From Clostridiales bacterium (GTDB lineage Bacteria; Bacillota; Clostridia; Christensenellales; Borkfalkiaceae), in contig SVHK01000018.1 of assembly GCA_015055865.1 (NCBI GenBank), positions 1 to 33,251 on the forward strand: 33,251 nucleotides of DNA, read 5' to 3'. The translations under genes were made by a program, and so were the position numbers. Every line of letters begins with the position of its first letter. Position 1 is the first letter of the stretch. The notes under the pieces were generated by a model that worked only from the letters and a program-made list of their open reading frames with translations, searched no databases and had not been told where the DNA came from. This document shows positions 1 through 8,483 of the stretch, one piece after another.

Positions 1-739
1 AAAATTTCAACTGTTGTTGTCTATACGAATGAAAACGGTTCGTACCACGATATTCTTGCGGTGTTTCCGGCGTTGCGTCGTATTCTTCATTCGAATCTGG
101 CTTATCTTCGCCACAATCAAGCACAACGCCGTTCAAACAGCCGAGTTCAAAAGAAAAATAGGTCTTTTGTTTTTCCACGGGGAAATATTTTGAATACAAT
201 TCCGCAAGACGACCGCGTGTATCGTGGTTACCGCGAACAAAAATCACGGGAATTTCACCTTTGGAAATTTCACCGACAAACGCGCAAACTTCCAAAAAAT
301 TCTCTTCCGTTTCCACCTCGCCAATATCTCCGTTTACCACAAACAAATCGGTGTCATCACCAAAATATGACGCCATTTTTTTCGCTTCTTCAAAACGATA
401 ATGCACGTCCGCTATATGGTAAATATGTATATTTTCTTTCTTCTCCAACGGTTTAAATGCAAATTTTTGTTCCTGCAAAGCCTTAAAGGTGGAAAAATAG
501 CTCTTTCTTTCGTTTGTTTCACGAAATACGACCATATACTCTTTCGCTTCGTCCAATGCTTTTTGCGGAACACGAATTTTCGCGACCAATCGTTCGGAAG
601 GCAATACGCCCGAACAAGTTTCATGATAAATATTTTCCCCCACTTTCACAAAACAAAGCCCAAAAGATTGCAGGTTAACTAAAATTTCATATTCCCGACC
701 GATTACGAATACGGACGGAGTACAACGCAAAAACGACAT
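1..739 (-). CDS. Calcineurin-like metallophosphoesterase (3' end beyond window)
   Basis: The reading frame stays open to the window edge, so the C-terminus is missing; 246 residues are visible. The metallophosphoesterase metal-binding motifs appear in order: HIADVH (Asp111, His113), NGDIG (Asp138) and VRGNHD (about 168-173). About 100 residues precede the catalytic core. They have no clear signature and could be a beta-sandwich accessory domain (inference). There is no signal peptide, so it is probably cytoplasmic. The start is fixed by AAAGGAGG about 8 bases upstream. It is the last visible gene of the long glycan operon, 2 bases after a possible 28-aa peptide. The substrate cannot be told; a phosphomonoester or diester is expected from the family. 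Confidence 0.8.
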   Translation of the reverse strand, partial: MSFLRCTPSVFVIGREYEILVNLQSFGLCFVKVGENIYHETCSGVLPSERLVAKIRVPQKALDEAKEYMVVFRETNERKSYFSTFKALQEQKFAFKPLEKKENIHIYHIADVHYRFEEAKKMASYFGDDTDLFVVNGDIGEVETEENFLEVCAFVGEISKGEIPVIFVRGNHDTRGRLAELYSKYFPVEKQKTYFSFELGCLNGVVLDCGEDKPDSNEEYDATPETPQEYRGTNRFHSYRQQQLKF

Positions 740-741
740 TT

Positions 742-828
742 TTAAGCCTCCTTTCGCTTTTTCATCATTTTATATAATAGCACAGTGATGAAGATTACCG
801 CAACACCCAATACGAGCTTTCCAAGCAT
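742..828 (-). CDS. Possible 28-aa single-pass membrane peptide
   Basis: This short frame encodes one hydrophobic segment (LVLGVAVIFITVLLY) followed by a lysine/arginine-rich tail (KMMKKRKEA), the pattern of a small single-pass membrane protein with its basic end in the cytoplasm. Its last codons contain the AAGGAGG ribosome site of the metallophosphoesterase, and its stop lies 2 bases before that gene's ATG, so the two could be translationally coupled. Against it, no convincing ribosome site precedes its own ATG and an in-frame stop sits directly upstream. It is low confidence, and the function is unknown. Confidence 0.3.
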   Translation of the reverse strand: MLGKLVLGVAVIFITVLLYKMMKKRKEA

Positions 829-878
829 CTATTATGTAATTTTGCGGATAAAATATTTAACCTCTTATTAAAAACACT

Positions 879-1532
879 TTATGCATTTTCAGCCAGCTCT
901 TCTTCCATGCTTTCCGTTACTTGATTTTCGCCCAACTCTTCTTCCTTATCCTTCTTTCTATAACGAATTAAAGAAACGATTACCGAAATTAAAGCGGTAA
1001 CGTCTGCAATTAACGCAACCACGTACAATTTGGAAATACTGTTGCAAATATACGCGCAGTACGCGAACAAGAAAAGCTTACGGATATCATTTTCCTTCTT
1101 CATAAAATACGCGCTAACGGAGAGCATACTCGCAACGAATGCGAAGATATCCATCATACCCTTAAAGGTAAAAGCGGAATACGTTCCTGCAAACGCCAAA
1201 AAGCATACACTCCACCATTTACTGTCCGCCCAACGGTGTTTTGCACCTAACAGAATGATGATTTTACTGACAATCCCTATAATCCCCGAAGTACAGCTAA
1301 TAAGATCTCCTTGCAACGAAAAATAAGACATCCAACCGATATTACTAAACAAGCCTAACAAAACGATATTCTTTTTGCTGCGCATTTGGAAAATCATAAT
1401 CTGCAAAAAGATAGCAACGACGCCGATTGCATTATACAAAAGAGAATAACCATTTCCCAGCTTTGCACTAAGCGTCGATACAATCCATTCCGATATCTCG
1501 GAAACAGAAAACAATAAATTACAATGATACAT
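879..1532 (-). CDS. YgjV-like multi-pass inner membrane protein
   Basis: A 217-aa protein with about six or seven hydrophobic segments (for example YNAIGVVAIFLQIMIF, then the LLGLFSNIGW region, LISCTSGIIGIVSKIIILLG and ALIADVTALISVIVSLI) and a short charged acidic tail rich in Glu. The overall layout and the pattern of paired helices resemble the uncharacterised YgjV/Imp-YgjV family of bacterial inner membrane proteins, some members of which resemble PQ-loop sugar-carrier folds. The ATG follows GGGAG at a somewhat long distance. It lies 29 bases after the HAD gene in the same train. Its role is unknown, and a transport role is only a guess. Confidence 0.6.
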   Translation of the reverse strand: MYHCNLLFSVSEISEWIVSTLSAKLGNGYSLLYNAIGVVAIFLQIMIFQMRSKKNIVLLGLFSNIGWMSYFSLQGDLISCTSGIIGIVSKIIILLGAKHRWADSKWWSVCFLAFAGTYSAFTFKGMMDIFAFVASMLSVSAYFMKKENDIRKLFLFAYCAYICNSISKLYVVALIADVTALISVIVSLIRYRKKDKEEELGENQVTESMEEELAENA

Positions 1533-1561
1533 TATTAACTTACTCTCCCGTATTACTTAAT

Positions 1562-2401
1562 TTATTTTGAATAAGCATATTCTTCAATAAGCTCGGATAT
1601 CGCGCCTTCGTTGTTCGATCGGTTTAAAACGATTGCTTTTTCTTTGAGTCTATCGTTTGCATTGTTTACTGCAAAACCAAGTCCAGCTCTTTCGATCATA
1701 GGCAAATCATTCCACTGATCTCCCACAGCAATAACTTTTTCCGTTGATATTCCCAACCGCTCCGCCAAAAATGCAAGCGCCGTACCCTTGGAACAAGATG
1801 CGCTCACCGACTCGACAAGCGTATCCGAACTTTTTGTGATTTCACAACCCTCGAAAACGCATTTAGACATTGCCTCCATAATCCACGGATTATCCTCCGC
1901 TGTCACAAACGCAAGCACATTATACGCGCAAATCCCCTTTTCGCGAACAAACTGCGAAAGCGGTCTGTCTTGTACCTGCACCGCCTGTACGTTCAGTGCC
2001 TTCTCATAGTGCAACAAGCGTTCGCTTACTTTATTAGAGTAAAAAACGTCTTGAGCATACACGTTAAAATGCAAATCTAATTCTTCCATCTTTTCGCAAA
2101 TCCGAGCCGTCGTTTCAGCAGGAATTGTTTTTGAAAAAATAATTTCGCCCGATTTTACGTCGATAATCAATGAGCCATGTCCGCAAGAAACAAACCCATT
2201 TAGTCCAAGCTCTCTCACGCGGGGTAAAATCCCATAGTGCATGCGTCCCGTGGAAATAACAAACGTACCGCCATTTTTCCCGTACTCCTCAATAGCCTGT
2301 TTATTCGCTTGAGGAATATTTCCGTCGTTTCCGACTAACGTACCGTCGAAATCAGATATAATGAGCGGATAAGCCAATTTTTTTTGAATATTCGCCTGCA
2401 T
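1562..2401 (-). CDS. Cof-type HAD-superfamily phosphatase
   Basis: A 279-aa haloacid dehalogenase hydrolase. Motif I is SDFDGTL (Asp17 nucleophile, Asp19 acid/base), motif II is the STGR segment, and motif IV is GDQWND (Asp228, Asp232), with the large C2-type cap inserted between. This is the Cof/sugar-phosphatase subgroup, typically dephosphorylating sugar phosphates or related metabolites in the cytoplasm. The ATG at 2401 is preferred over an upstream ATG at 2443 because TAGGGGG lies just in front of it and it avoids a 34-base overlap with the GH20 gene. Its place behind phosphorylases that release sugar 1-phosphates suggests a sugar-phosphate substrate (inference). Confidence 0.85.
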   Translation of the reverse strand: MQANIQKKLAYPLIISDFDGTLVGNDGNIPQANKQAIEEYGKNGGTFVISTGRMHYGILPRVRELGLNGFVSCGHGSLIIDVKSGEIIFSKTIPAETTARICEKMEELDLHFNVYAQDVFYSNKVSERLLHYEKALNVQAVQVQDRPLSQFVREKGICAYNVLAFVTAEDNPWIMEAMSKCVFEGCEITKSSDTLVESVSASCSKGTALAFLAERLGISTEKVIAVGDQWNDLPMIERAGLGFAVNNANDRLKEKAIVLNRSNNEGAISELIEEYAYSK

Positions 2402-2409
2402 AAATCCCC

Positions 2410-4011
2410 CTAAATAATATTCACGCTTGCCGTTTTTGCCCAATTATTCAGCGACGGCGTTTTTTCTTTATCGAAAGTATCCTCTCCCCCGAAATAATCA
2501 AGCAGCTTTTCTTCTAATTCGGGAATTTCGTTTTCTTCGCCCAAAAGATATTTTTCCAACCTCTCTCGGCAGGAACGCAATCTCCGCGACAAACCGCCCA
2601 AGCGCAAATCCTGCACGTCAAATCCGTGCGGTTTATTTTCTATAAACCAAAGCTTACGGTAAGCTTGATAAAACTTTTCCAAAAGTTCTTCGCAAAGCTT
2701 ATATTTTTCGATAAGCGCGGTTAATTGTTGAGTATTTTTTTTCGCATAAACCGCACGCGTTTCTAATCCTATCGCATATTTTACGCTCAACAACTCGCAA
2801 AGAGCCGACGCGTTTTCAAATAAGTACACGTATTTGCTTGTTTTTGCATATTTCGCAAGCATTTTTGCGTGATTAGCATATTCTTTCGAAACACCCTCTT
2901 TCACCGTGCTATCCAAGAATCCGTTAAACGGATCGCTGTAAAGCATGTGCTTACAAGGATTTTCTACGCCTTGCGCATTGCCCACGAAATTAGGCAAATC
3001 CAACGCAAAAAGAGCGTCGTAATCTTCGCCTGTAAGCGCGCAAAACTCCGCTTTTATTTTCTGTATGTCCGTTTCCCCGTCGTACAATCTTTTTACAGTA
3101 TATAATGACGGTAGCACCGCATAAAATGAACATTCTTTTCCGTTATCTCCCCAGCTTGTAATGAAGATATTTTCTACTCCGTACTCCTTTACAGACTGCA
3201 TTGCAGGCGACATAGTTTTTAGCGTATATGCGTTATGCGGTGCAAAGCCTTCCCAAGCCCACGCTCCGCCTGCAAACCAAATTTCATTGTTAAATTCCTG
3301 ATGACCTTTTATCAAAGCGTCAAAGGTTTCTGACTCCGTGTTATAATAATCCCAATATACGAGCGAAACATCGTTTGGCACAAGCGCTTTTATTTCCTCC
3401 GTAACCTCTGCGTTCAGCTCGTAATATCCTCCTTTCGTCGCAAGCTTATAAAACATATCAGACCAAATAAGCGGTTTGAAACTATATTTCTTGGCTATTT
3501 CAACGACTCGTTTTAAATGCTTTTGCAAAATTTCTGAACTTTTTTCGTAGCCGTTTTTACTTAAATATTGTCCTAACCCGACGTTATGAGCCTCGTCCAT
3601 TCCTATATGGATATACTCCGAAGAAAAACATTTTCGCACTGTTTTAAACATATTTTCTATCAGCTCGTAGGTACGTTCTTCCCCCACTAAAAGTATATCG
3701 TCGCAATCGTGAACGGCTGAATATATACTCCAACGAAAAATTTGGTTTAAATGCGCTAACGTCTGAATACAAGGAATCGTTTCCATACCTATACTTTCGC
3801 AATACGCTACTATTTCTTTCAATTCTTGTTTGGTATAACGACCGCGCATATATCCGAAATACGGCTCGTTTTCCACCTCGTAAGTATCTTCCGTATAGAG
3901 CATTACCGTAGTATATCCGAAAGAGCGTAAAATTTTCGTTAATTTTTTTACTTCTTCCACTTTCATTACCGCGTTTCGCGACATATCTAGCATAACGCCA
4001 AATCTTTTCAT
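2410..4011 (-). CDS. GH20-type beta-N-acetylhexosaminidase, cytoplasmic
   Basis: This 533-aa protein begins directly with the catalytic TIM barrel (MKRFGVMLDMSRNAVMK, strand 1). It carries the GH20 Asp-Glu catalytic pair in HIGMDEAHN (Asp139, Glu140), where Asp orients the substrate acetamido group and Glu is the acid/base. Other barrel features are CIQTLAHLNQ, PLIWSDMFY, VYWDYYN and FITSWGDNG. There is no signal peptide and no N-terminal GH20b domain, so it probably removes terminal GlcNAc or GalNAc from imported oligosaccharides. The C-terminal ~180 residues look alpha-helical. AGAGG precedes the ATG, and the gene starts 11 bases after GH94. The exact linkage is unknown. Confidence 0.82.
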   Translation of the reverse strand: MKRFGVMLDMSRNAVMKVEEVKKLTKILRSFGYTTVMLYTEDTYEVENEPYFGYMRGRYTKQELKEIVAYCESIGMETIPCIQTLAHLNQIFRWSIYSAVHDCDDILLVGEERTYELIENMFKTVRKCFSSEYIHIGMDEAHNVGLGQYLSKNGYEKSSEILQKHLKRVVEIAKKYSFKPLIWSDMFYKLATKGGYYELNAEVTEEIKALVPNDVSLVYWDYYNTESETFDALIKGHQEFNNEIWFAGGAWAWEGFAPHNAYTLKTMSPAMQSVKEYGVENIFITSWGDNGKECSFYAVLPSLYTVKRLYDGETDIQKIKAEFCALTGEDYDALFALDLPNFVGNAQGVENPCKHMLYSDPFNGFLDSTVKEGVSKEYANHAKMLAKYAKTSKYVYLFENASALCELLSVKYAIGLETRAVYAKKNTQQLTALIEKYKLCEELLEKFYQAYRKLWFIENKPHGFDVQDLRLGGLSRRLRSCRERLEKYLLGEENEIPELEEKLLDYFGGEDTFDKEKTPSLNNWAKTASVNII

Positions 4012-4022
4012 TTTTAACCTCT

Positions 4023-6281
4023 TTATCGTTTAGATAAATATTCTATCTCGTGCGTTTCTCCCTCTGCAAACAACGGTATTTTATTTCCCTCTATTTTTAC
4101 GCCGTCCACAAATAGCCCCTGCTCGTCTCCTCTACAAATTTCAATGAGATATTTTACACCGCGGAAGGTTCTTTCTATCCTTGCAGCTTCCCATACACTT
4201 GGCATACAAGGACTAACTTTTAAACCGTCAAAATCCGCTTGTACGCCTAAAATATATTCCGTCACCGCGCGGTACATCCAGCCGGCCGAACCCGTTACCC
4301 AAGAACAAGGCGCAAAACCCTTCCTTGCATACGCATAAGGTCCAAAACACATATTCGAAATCGCATACGGCTCCGTACCCGAATTCGGGTTTGAAGGATT
4401 ATTATAACGCGCCATTTTTAAGGTTTCATACGCATTATTCCCACGCCCTAACATACAATCCGCAACCACTTTAAACATTACGCCGTGGTTATACACCGAA
4501 CCGTTTTCGTAAAGTCCTGCGCCAAAATAAGAAATTCTGCCAAGGTGAGGATCAGGTTTTGTGTAAGAAGGTACGTTTTGCAAATATCCGTAATCGCATT
4601 TCAAATTCGCTTCCACGTGATCCATAAGCGCGTTTCCGCCCTTTTCGTCGAAAATACCTGCCATTACCGCCCAAGTTTGGGGATTTAAATACATCTTCCC
4701 TTCTTCGTTTTCGTAAGAGCCGACCCTTTCATCCCAGTCGTTGATACCGTAAATGAAATGGTCTTTTTCAAAACCGTATTTAATTATATTTTCTTTCAAA
4801 ACCGATTGTTTCGTTTTAATTTCTTCCGCTATCGCTTTTGCGTTTGCAATCGGACAGTTTTCCAAAATTTCAACGTAGTCGTCCGTTGCTTTCACAGTCG
4901 CAATAGAAAGCCAAACGCTTTCACCTCTTTCCTGTAAACCGCAGTTATTCATGGAATCGTTCCAATCGCCACCGCGCCAAAGACCTAACCCATGTACGCC
5001 TTGATTGCTATACAGGAAGTCCATTCCACGCTTAATATGTAAAAATACCGTTTCGATTATATCCGAATCATAATAAGCAACTTCTTCGTTTAAAACTCCG
5101 TAATCACCGCTTTCTTTGATATACGTAAGCACTGCAATGGGAATCCAAACAGGCATATCCTGGTAAGGATAATCGACCACGGGGTCAAACTGACGAAGTC
5201 CGTTTCCTGAAATAAATTGATGTCTTAAAGTGTACAACAATCTTTCCTTTGCGCGCTTACAGTCAAAGGAAACGAACCCCGTAATATCCTGCAACAAATC
5301 GCGGAAACCCTTACCGTAAATTCTACCCCAAGTTTTCCCCAACGCAATTTGGCGTTTGAGCCAAATATTGACGCTAGAATTAATGTACTCGTCGGGCGTA
5401 TCCACGATAACCTTGTCAATATACTCATCTGCAAGCTCGCCTTGTCTTGCATACTCTCTTTCAAAAGTTTCTTTTGTTGCGTATTCGTTGGCTAACGCCG
5501 TACTCTCTTCTTCGTTTTGCGCCGTACCAATTACGAAATACCAACTCTTTTCTTCGTTTGCGCCAATTTCGACTTCAAACTGCATTGCCCCGCAGTAGTT
5601 TTCTTCAAATACCGTTAAATCATTAGGCAAAAATTCCGCTTGTACTGCTTCGGGTTTTTCAAGTGTACCGTATCCTAAGAAACTGCTATCACTCGTGCTA
5701 AACGCAACGGGAGTTTCACTCGCTTTATAGAATACGTCGGTATATTTTTGGTCGCATCTAAACGCGCGGAAAGTATAGTACAACGCGCCTATCCCTTTCT
5801 CGTAACCGCCCTTGCCATACGCCAAATGTCCGTTGATATTGACAAAAGGACGAAGATAGGAATATACGCTTAATTTACGAGCCGTATCCCCTGTGTTTTT
5901 GAGAGTGAATTTTTGCAATTCCATATACCCATGTTCGGGAATAACTACGGTAAACGAGCTTTCCAAACCCTTGTAAGAGCTTTCCGTCGTTTGATAACCA
6001 AGCCCCACTCTACAACGGAACGAATCAAACGGAAGCTTCGCGTAATTGCGGTTGGGGGAATACGTCTCACCGCTTTCCTTGTCCTTTACGTAAATCAATC
6101 TTACGTCGTTGACAAGCGGTCTAAAATCTTTATTGATACAGCTTTTTGTCGTACCGAAACAAAATTGATTTAATTCCGCAAACGTCGTATCGTTCCACAA
6201 ATAATTCTTAAGCGGACGAACGGGATGCATATTCTCGATAATATATTCTCTATTCTTGTCGCAAAAATATCCAATTTCCAT
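4023..6281 (-). CDS. GH94-family disaccharide phosphorylase
   Basis: This 752-aa protein has the GH94 arrangement. An N-terminal beta-sandwich opens with GYFCDKNREYII and contains TLKNTGDTARKLSVYSYL. An (alpha/alpha)6 barrel carries GFRDLLQD (about 325-332) and the active-site GGDWND (437-442, with the presumed catalytic acid Asp). The tail is a typical family end (VSPCMPSVWEA, then TFRGVKYLIEI). Family members split cellobiose, N,N'-diacetylchitobiose or other beta-disaccharides with phosphate, giving a sugar 1-phosphate in the cytoplasm. With GH112 and GH20 as neighbours an N-acetylhexosamine disaccharide is likely, but specificity cannot be read here. Its ribosome site TAAGGA lies in the end of the GH112 gene, only 3 bases upstream. 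Confidence 0.82.
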   Translation of the reverse strand: MEIGYFCDKNREYIIENMHPVRPLKNYLWNDTTFAELNQFCFGTTKSCINKDFRPLVNDVRLIYVKDKESGETYSPNRNYAKLPFDSFRCRVGLGYQTTESSYKGLESSFTVVIPEHGYMELQKFTLKNTGDTARKLSVYSYLRPFVNINGHLAYGKGGYEKGIGALYYTFRAFRCDQKYTDVFYKASETPVAFSTSDSSFLGYGTLEKPEAVQAEFLPNDLTVFEENYCGAMQFEVEIGANEEKSWYFVIGTAQNEEESTALANEYATKETFEREYARQGELADEYIDKVIVDTPDEYINSSVNIWLKRQIALGKTWGRIYGKGFRDLLQDITGFVSFDCKRAKERLLYTLRHQFISGNGLRQFDPVVDYPYQDMPVWIPIAVLTYIKESGDYGVLNEEVAYYDSDIIETVFLHIKRGMDFLYSNQGVHGLGLWRGGDWNDSMNNCGLQERGESVWLSIATVKATDDYVEILENCPIANAKAIAEEIKTKQSVLKENIIKYGFEKDHFIYGINDWDERVGSYENEEGKMYLNPQTWAVMAGIFDEKGGNALMDHVEANLKCDYGYLQNVPSYTKPDPHLGRISYFGAGLYENGSVYNHGVMFKVVADCMLGRGNNAYETLKMARYNNPSNPNSGTEPYAISNMCFGPYAYARKGFAPCSWVTGSAGWMYRAVTEYILGVQADFDGLKVSPCMPSVWEAARIERTFRGVKYLIEICRGDEQGLFVDGVKIEGNKIPLFAEGETHEIEYLSKR

Positions 6282-6284
6282 TTT

Positions 6285-8458
6285 TTATTTTTCCTTAATC
6301 CATTTAATTTCGTAAGGCTTAAGCGTAAGCGTTTTGCTGTTCCCTTTCATATCGTAGAACTCAGTAACTTGTTCTTCCGCCGTATTGTTCGTCACCGCGT
6401 ATCTGTCCCCATAGAAATGCGCTTCCGTCAAGTTATTCGTACAATACGATTTCTTATCCATACTCTCTTTGCCTGCTGTCCAAAGGATTGCTCTGTACAA
6501 AAGTTTTGCATTCTCCGCCGAATAAGGCAAGCCCGTGATATAGAAACTTCTGCCTTACCGTATTTGTTCGTTGCCATCTTCACTTCGCCAACGCTATAAT
6601 TTCTCATAAATCTATCCGAGAATACAATATCAATTACGTTTGCTTCGGGTAATGCAAAAATATTCTTCTTGTCTTCGCCGTAATCTACGTTACTTTGAAT
6701 TCCGTCCATAATGAAATGGTCTTTATGCGCCGTAAGGTTATGCTTGTCTTCGCCAAGCGAAATACCGCATTCTTTATCCACGCCCAAAACGTCGGAAAGT
6801 TGGAAGAACTTACCGTGTCTTTGGTAAGCCGTAGGTTCGCCTACACCGATAAAGCCACCGCCGTTATGCACGAACTTTCTTACCGCCGTTACAATTTCTT
6901 CATCCGTCCAGAATTCACCGCCACTCCAAGCCGTACCTGCGTCGCCTGCGTTGATTACTACGTCAAATTCGGAAAGTTTTCCTGCTTTTACGTCGTCAAA
7001 GTTAATAAACGATACTTCTACGGGCATACCACTCAACGCTTCGTAAATACCTTGATAGGAATAGCTTTGTTGATACCAAAGTTCGTGCGCCGTCATATTA
7101 CACATCCAACTGCGCACCTTACCCCATGCGTTAAGCACCGCTACTCTTGCGAAATTTTTAGGAGTTTGCGTTTTAACGGTGTCGTAAATATAACGGAATT
7201 CGTCGCAAATTTCAGCCGCTCTATTGATAAATTTCGGGAATTTTGCCGCTAATTCCAAATAACCGCCAAACCCGATTCTATCAAGCGGGTTTCTCATCAT
7301 GGCTCTTCTTGCGGTAATCCAGTTTCTATTAAGTTCCGCTACTGCATTCTCTTCATTTCCGTCAAAGAATGTATCAGGGAAGAAATAAGGTAAAAATCTA
7401 CCTTCTTTATACTTAACGCCTTCTACGTCCGAAAGCATACGAACGGTTACACCGCCACCTACCGAACCTACGAGCGCGTCAAGGTTTAATTCTTTGTATC
7501 TTTCCCCAAATATTTCCGCGCCGATCCAACAATCGCCAAGGAACATCATTGCTTCCTTATCGTTTTCGTGCGTAATTCTCACCAAGTCCTTAACCGTTTC
7601 CGTCACGAAGTCTTGAATAAACTTCATCCAGTCTTTGTATTCTTTCGTAGGGATTCTATGCGTTTGGTTATAATAGCCTTGGTCAACCAAATATTCCGCG
7701 CGCATTTTATAGCCGTATTGCTTTTCAAAATCGTCAAGCATTCTGGGGCTTACCGCCATGTTATAGCCGAACCAGTCCACGTTTCTTTCCTTGCCGTGTT
7801 GGTTATACACAAGCGAGAACATATAAAGGAAAGTCGTAAATCTTACGACGTTGCTTTCGGGGTTCTCATCACACCAGCGTTGCAAGTTTTCTCTGATAAA
7901 CTTGTTCGTCTTAGGATAGTACGGGTCGTACATAATATGGTGGGGTTCGTCCCAGTTATTCGTTATGTAGTTATACATATGAACGGGATGCCACAACGAA
8001 ATCATGAGGAATGCCACCGTGTATTGGTGGAAAGGGGTTGCGTTTTTAATAATAACGTTGCCGTTTTCCGCGTCAACTTCCCATTCATTCCATACCTGCC
8101 CCGTCGTTCTGTCCATTACTTCTATATGTTTAACGGCGTCGGGAGTCAAGTCGGGTTTCACCTGTTGATCGAAAAAGGTGTCCATTAAATGAACCGTCAA
8201 CGTGTTTTCCGTTGCCGTAATGAACGGCGTCATAACGAACATATGTTGCCATTCGTCAGGATTATTTTTTGCCCATTCGTGATTACCCCTATCCACGAAA
8301 TATACGTTATATACCTTATCCGCAATTTCCTTGGGATTTTTCGGGAGTTTTACGCCGTCGCAATCGCGTACTGCGTCCGCGCCCCATAAATCCGCTATTC
8401 TTTTCGTGCCTTCTACGTAGCTTTCGTCCGTAGGTATGGTGATTCTACCTTTTCTCAT
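6285..8458 (-). pseudogene. GH112 1,3-beta-galactosyl-N-acetylhexosamine phosphorylase, frameshifted near 6543
   Basis: The family cleaves galacto-N-biose or lacto-N-biose I with phosphate to galactose 1-phosphate plus GalNAc or GlcNAc in the cytoplasm. The N-terminus (RKGRITIPTDESYVEGT), VDWFGYNMAVSPRM and FLGDCWIGAE are strongly family-like; Asp309 in FLGDCWIG is the likely general acid. The main frame runs to 6428, but after residue 639 it leaves the family sequence. The other frame supplies the expected end (YITGLPYSAENAKLLYRA through AVTNNTAEEQ) down to 6285. One missing base near 6542-6545 explains this, and repair would give about 724 aa, a normal length. Without repair the protein is 676 aa with a wrong tail. 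AAGGA precedes the ATG. It could be a recent mutation or a sequencing error. Confidence 0.87.
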
Positions 8459-8483
8459 TTTCTTGTCCTTCCTTCAATTTCAT

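Noticed and set aside
6530..6560. Programmed ribosomal frameshift in the GH112 gene
   Set aside because: No slippery heptamer, internal Shine-Dalgarno or downstream structure is visible, and the family is not known for it.
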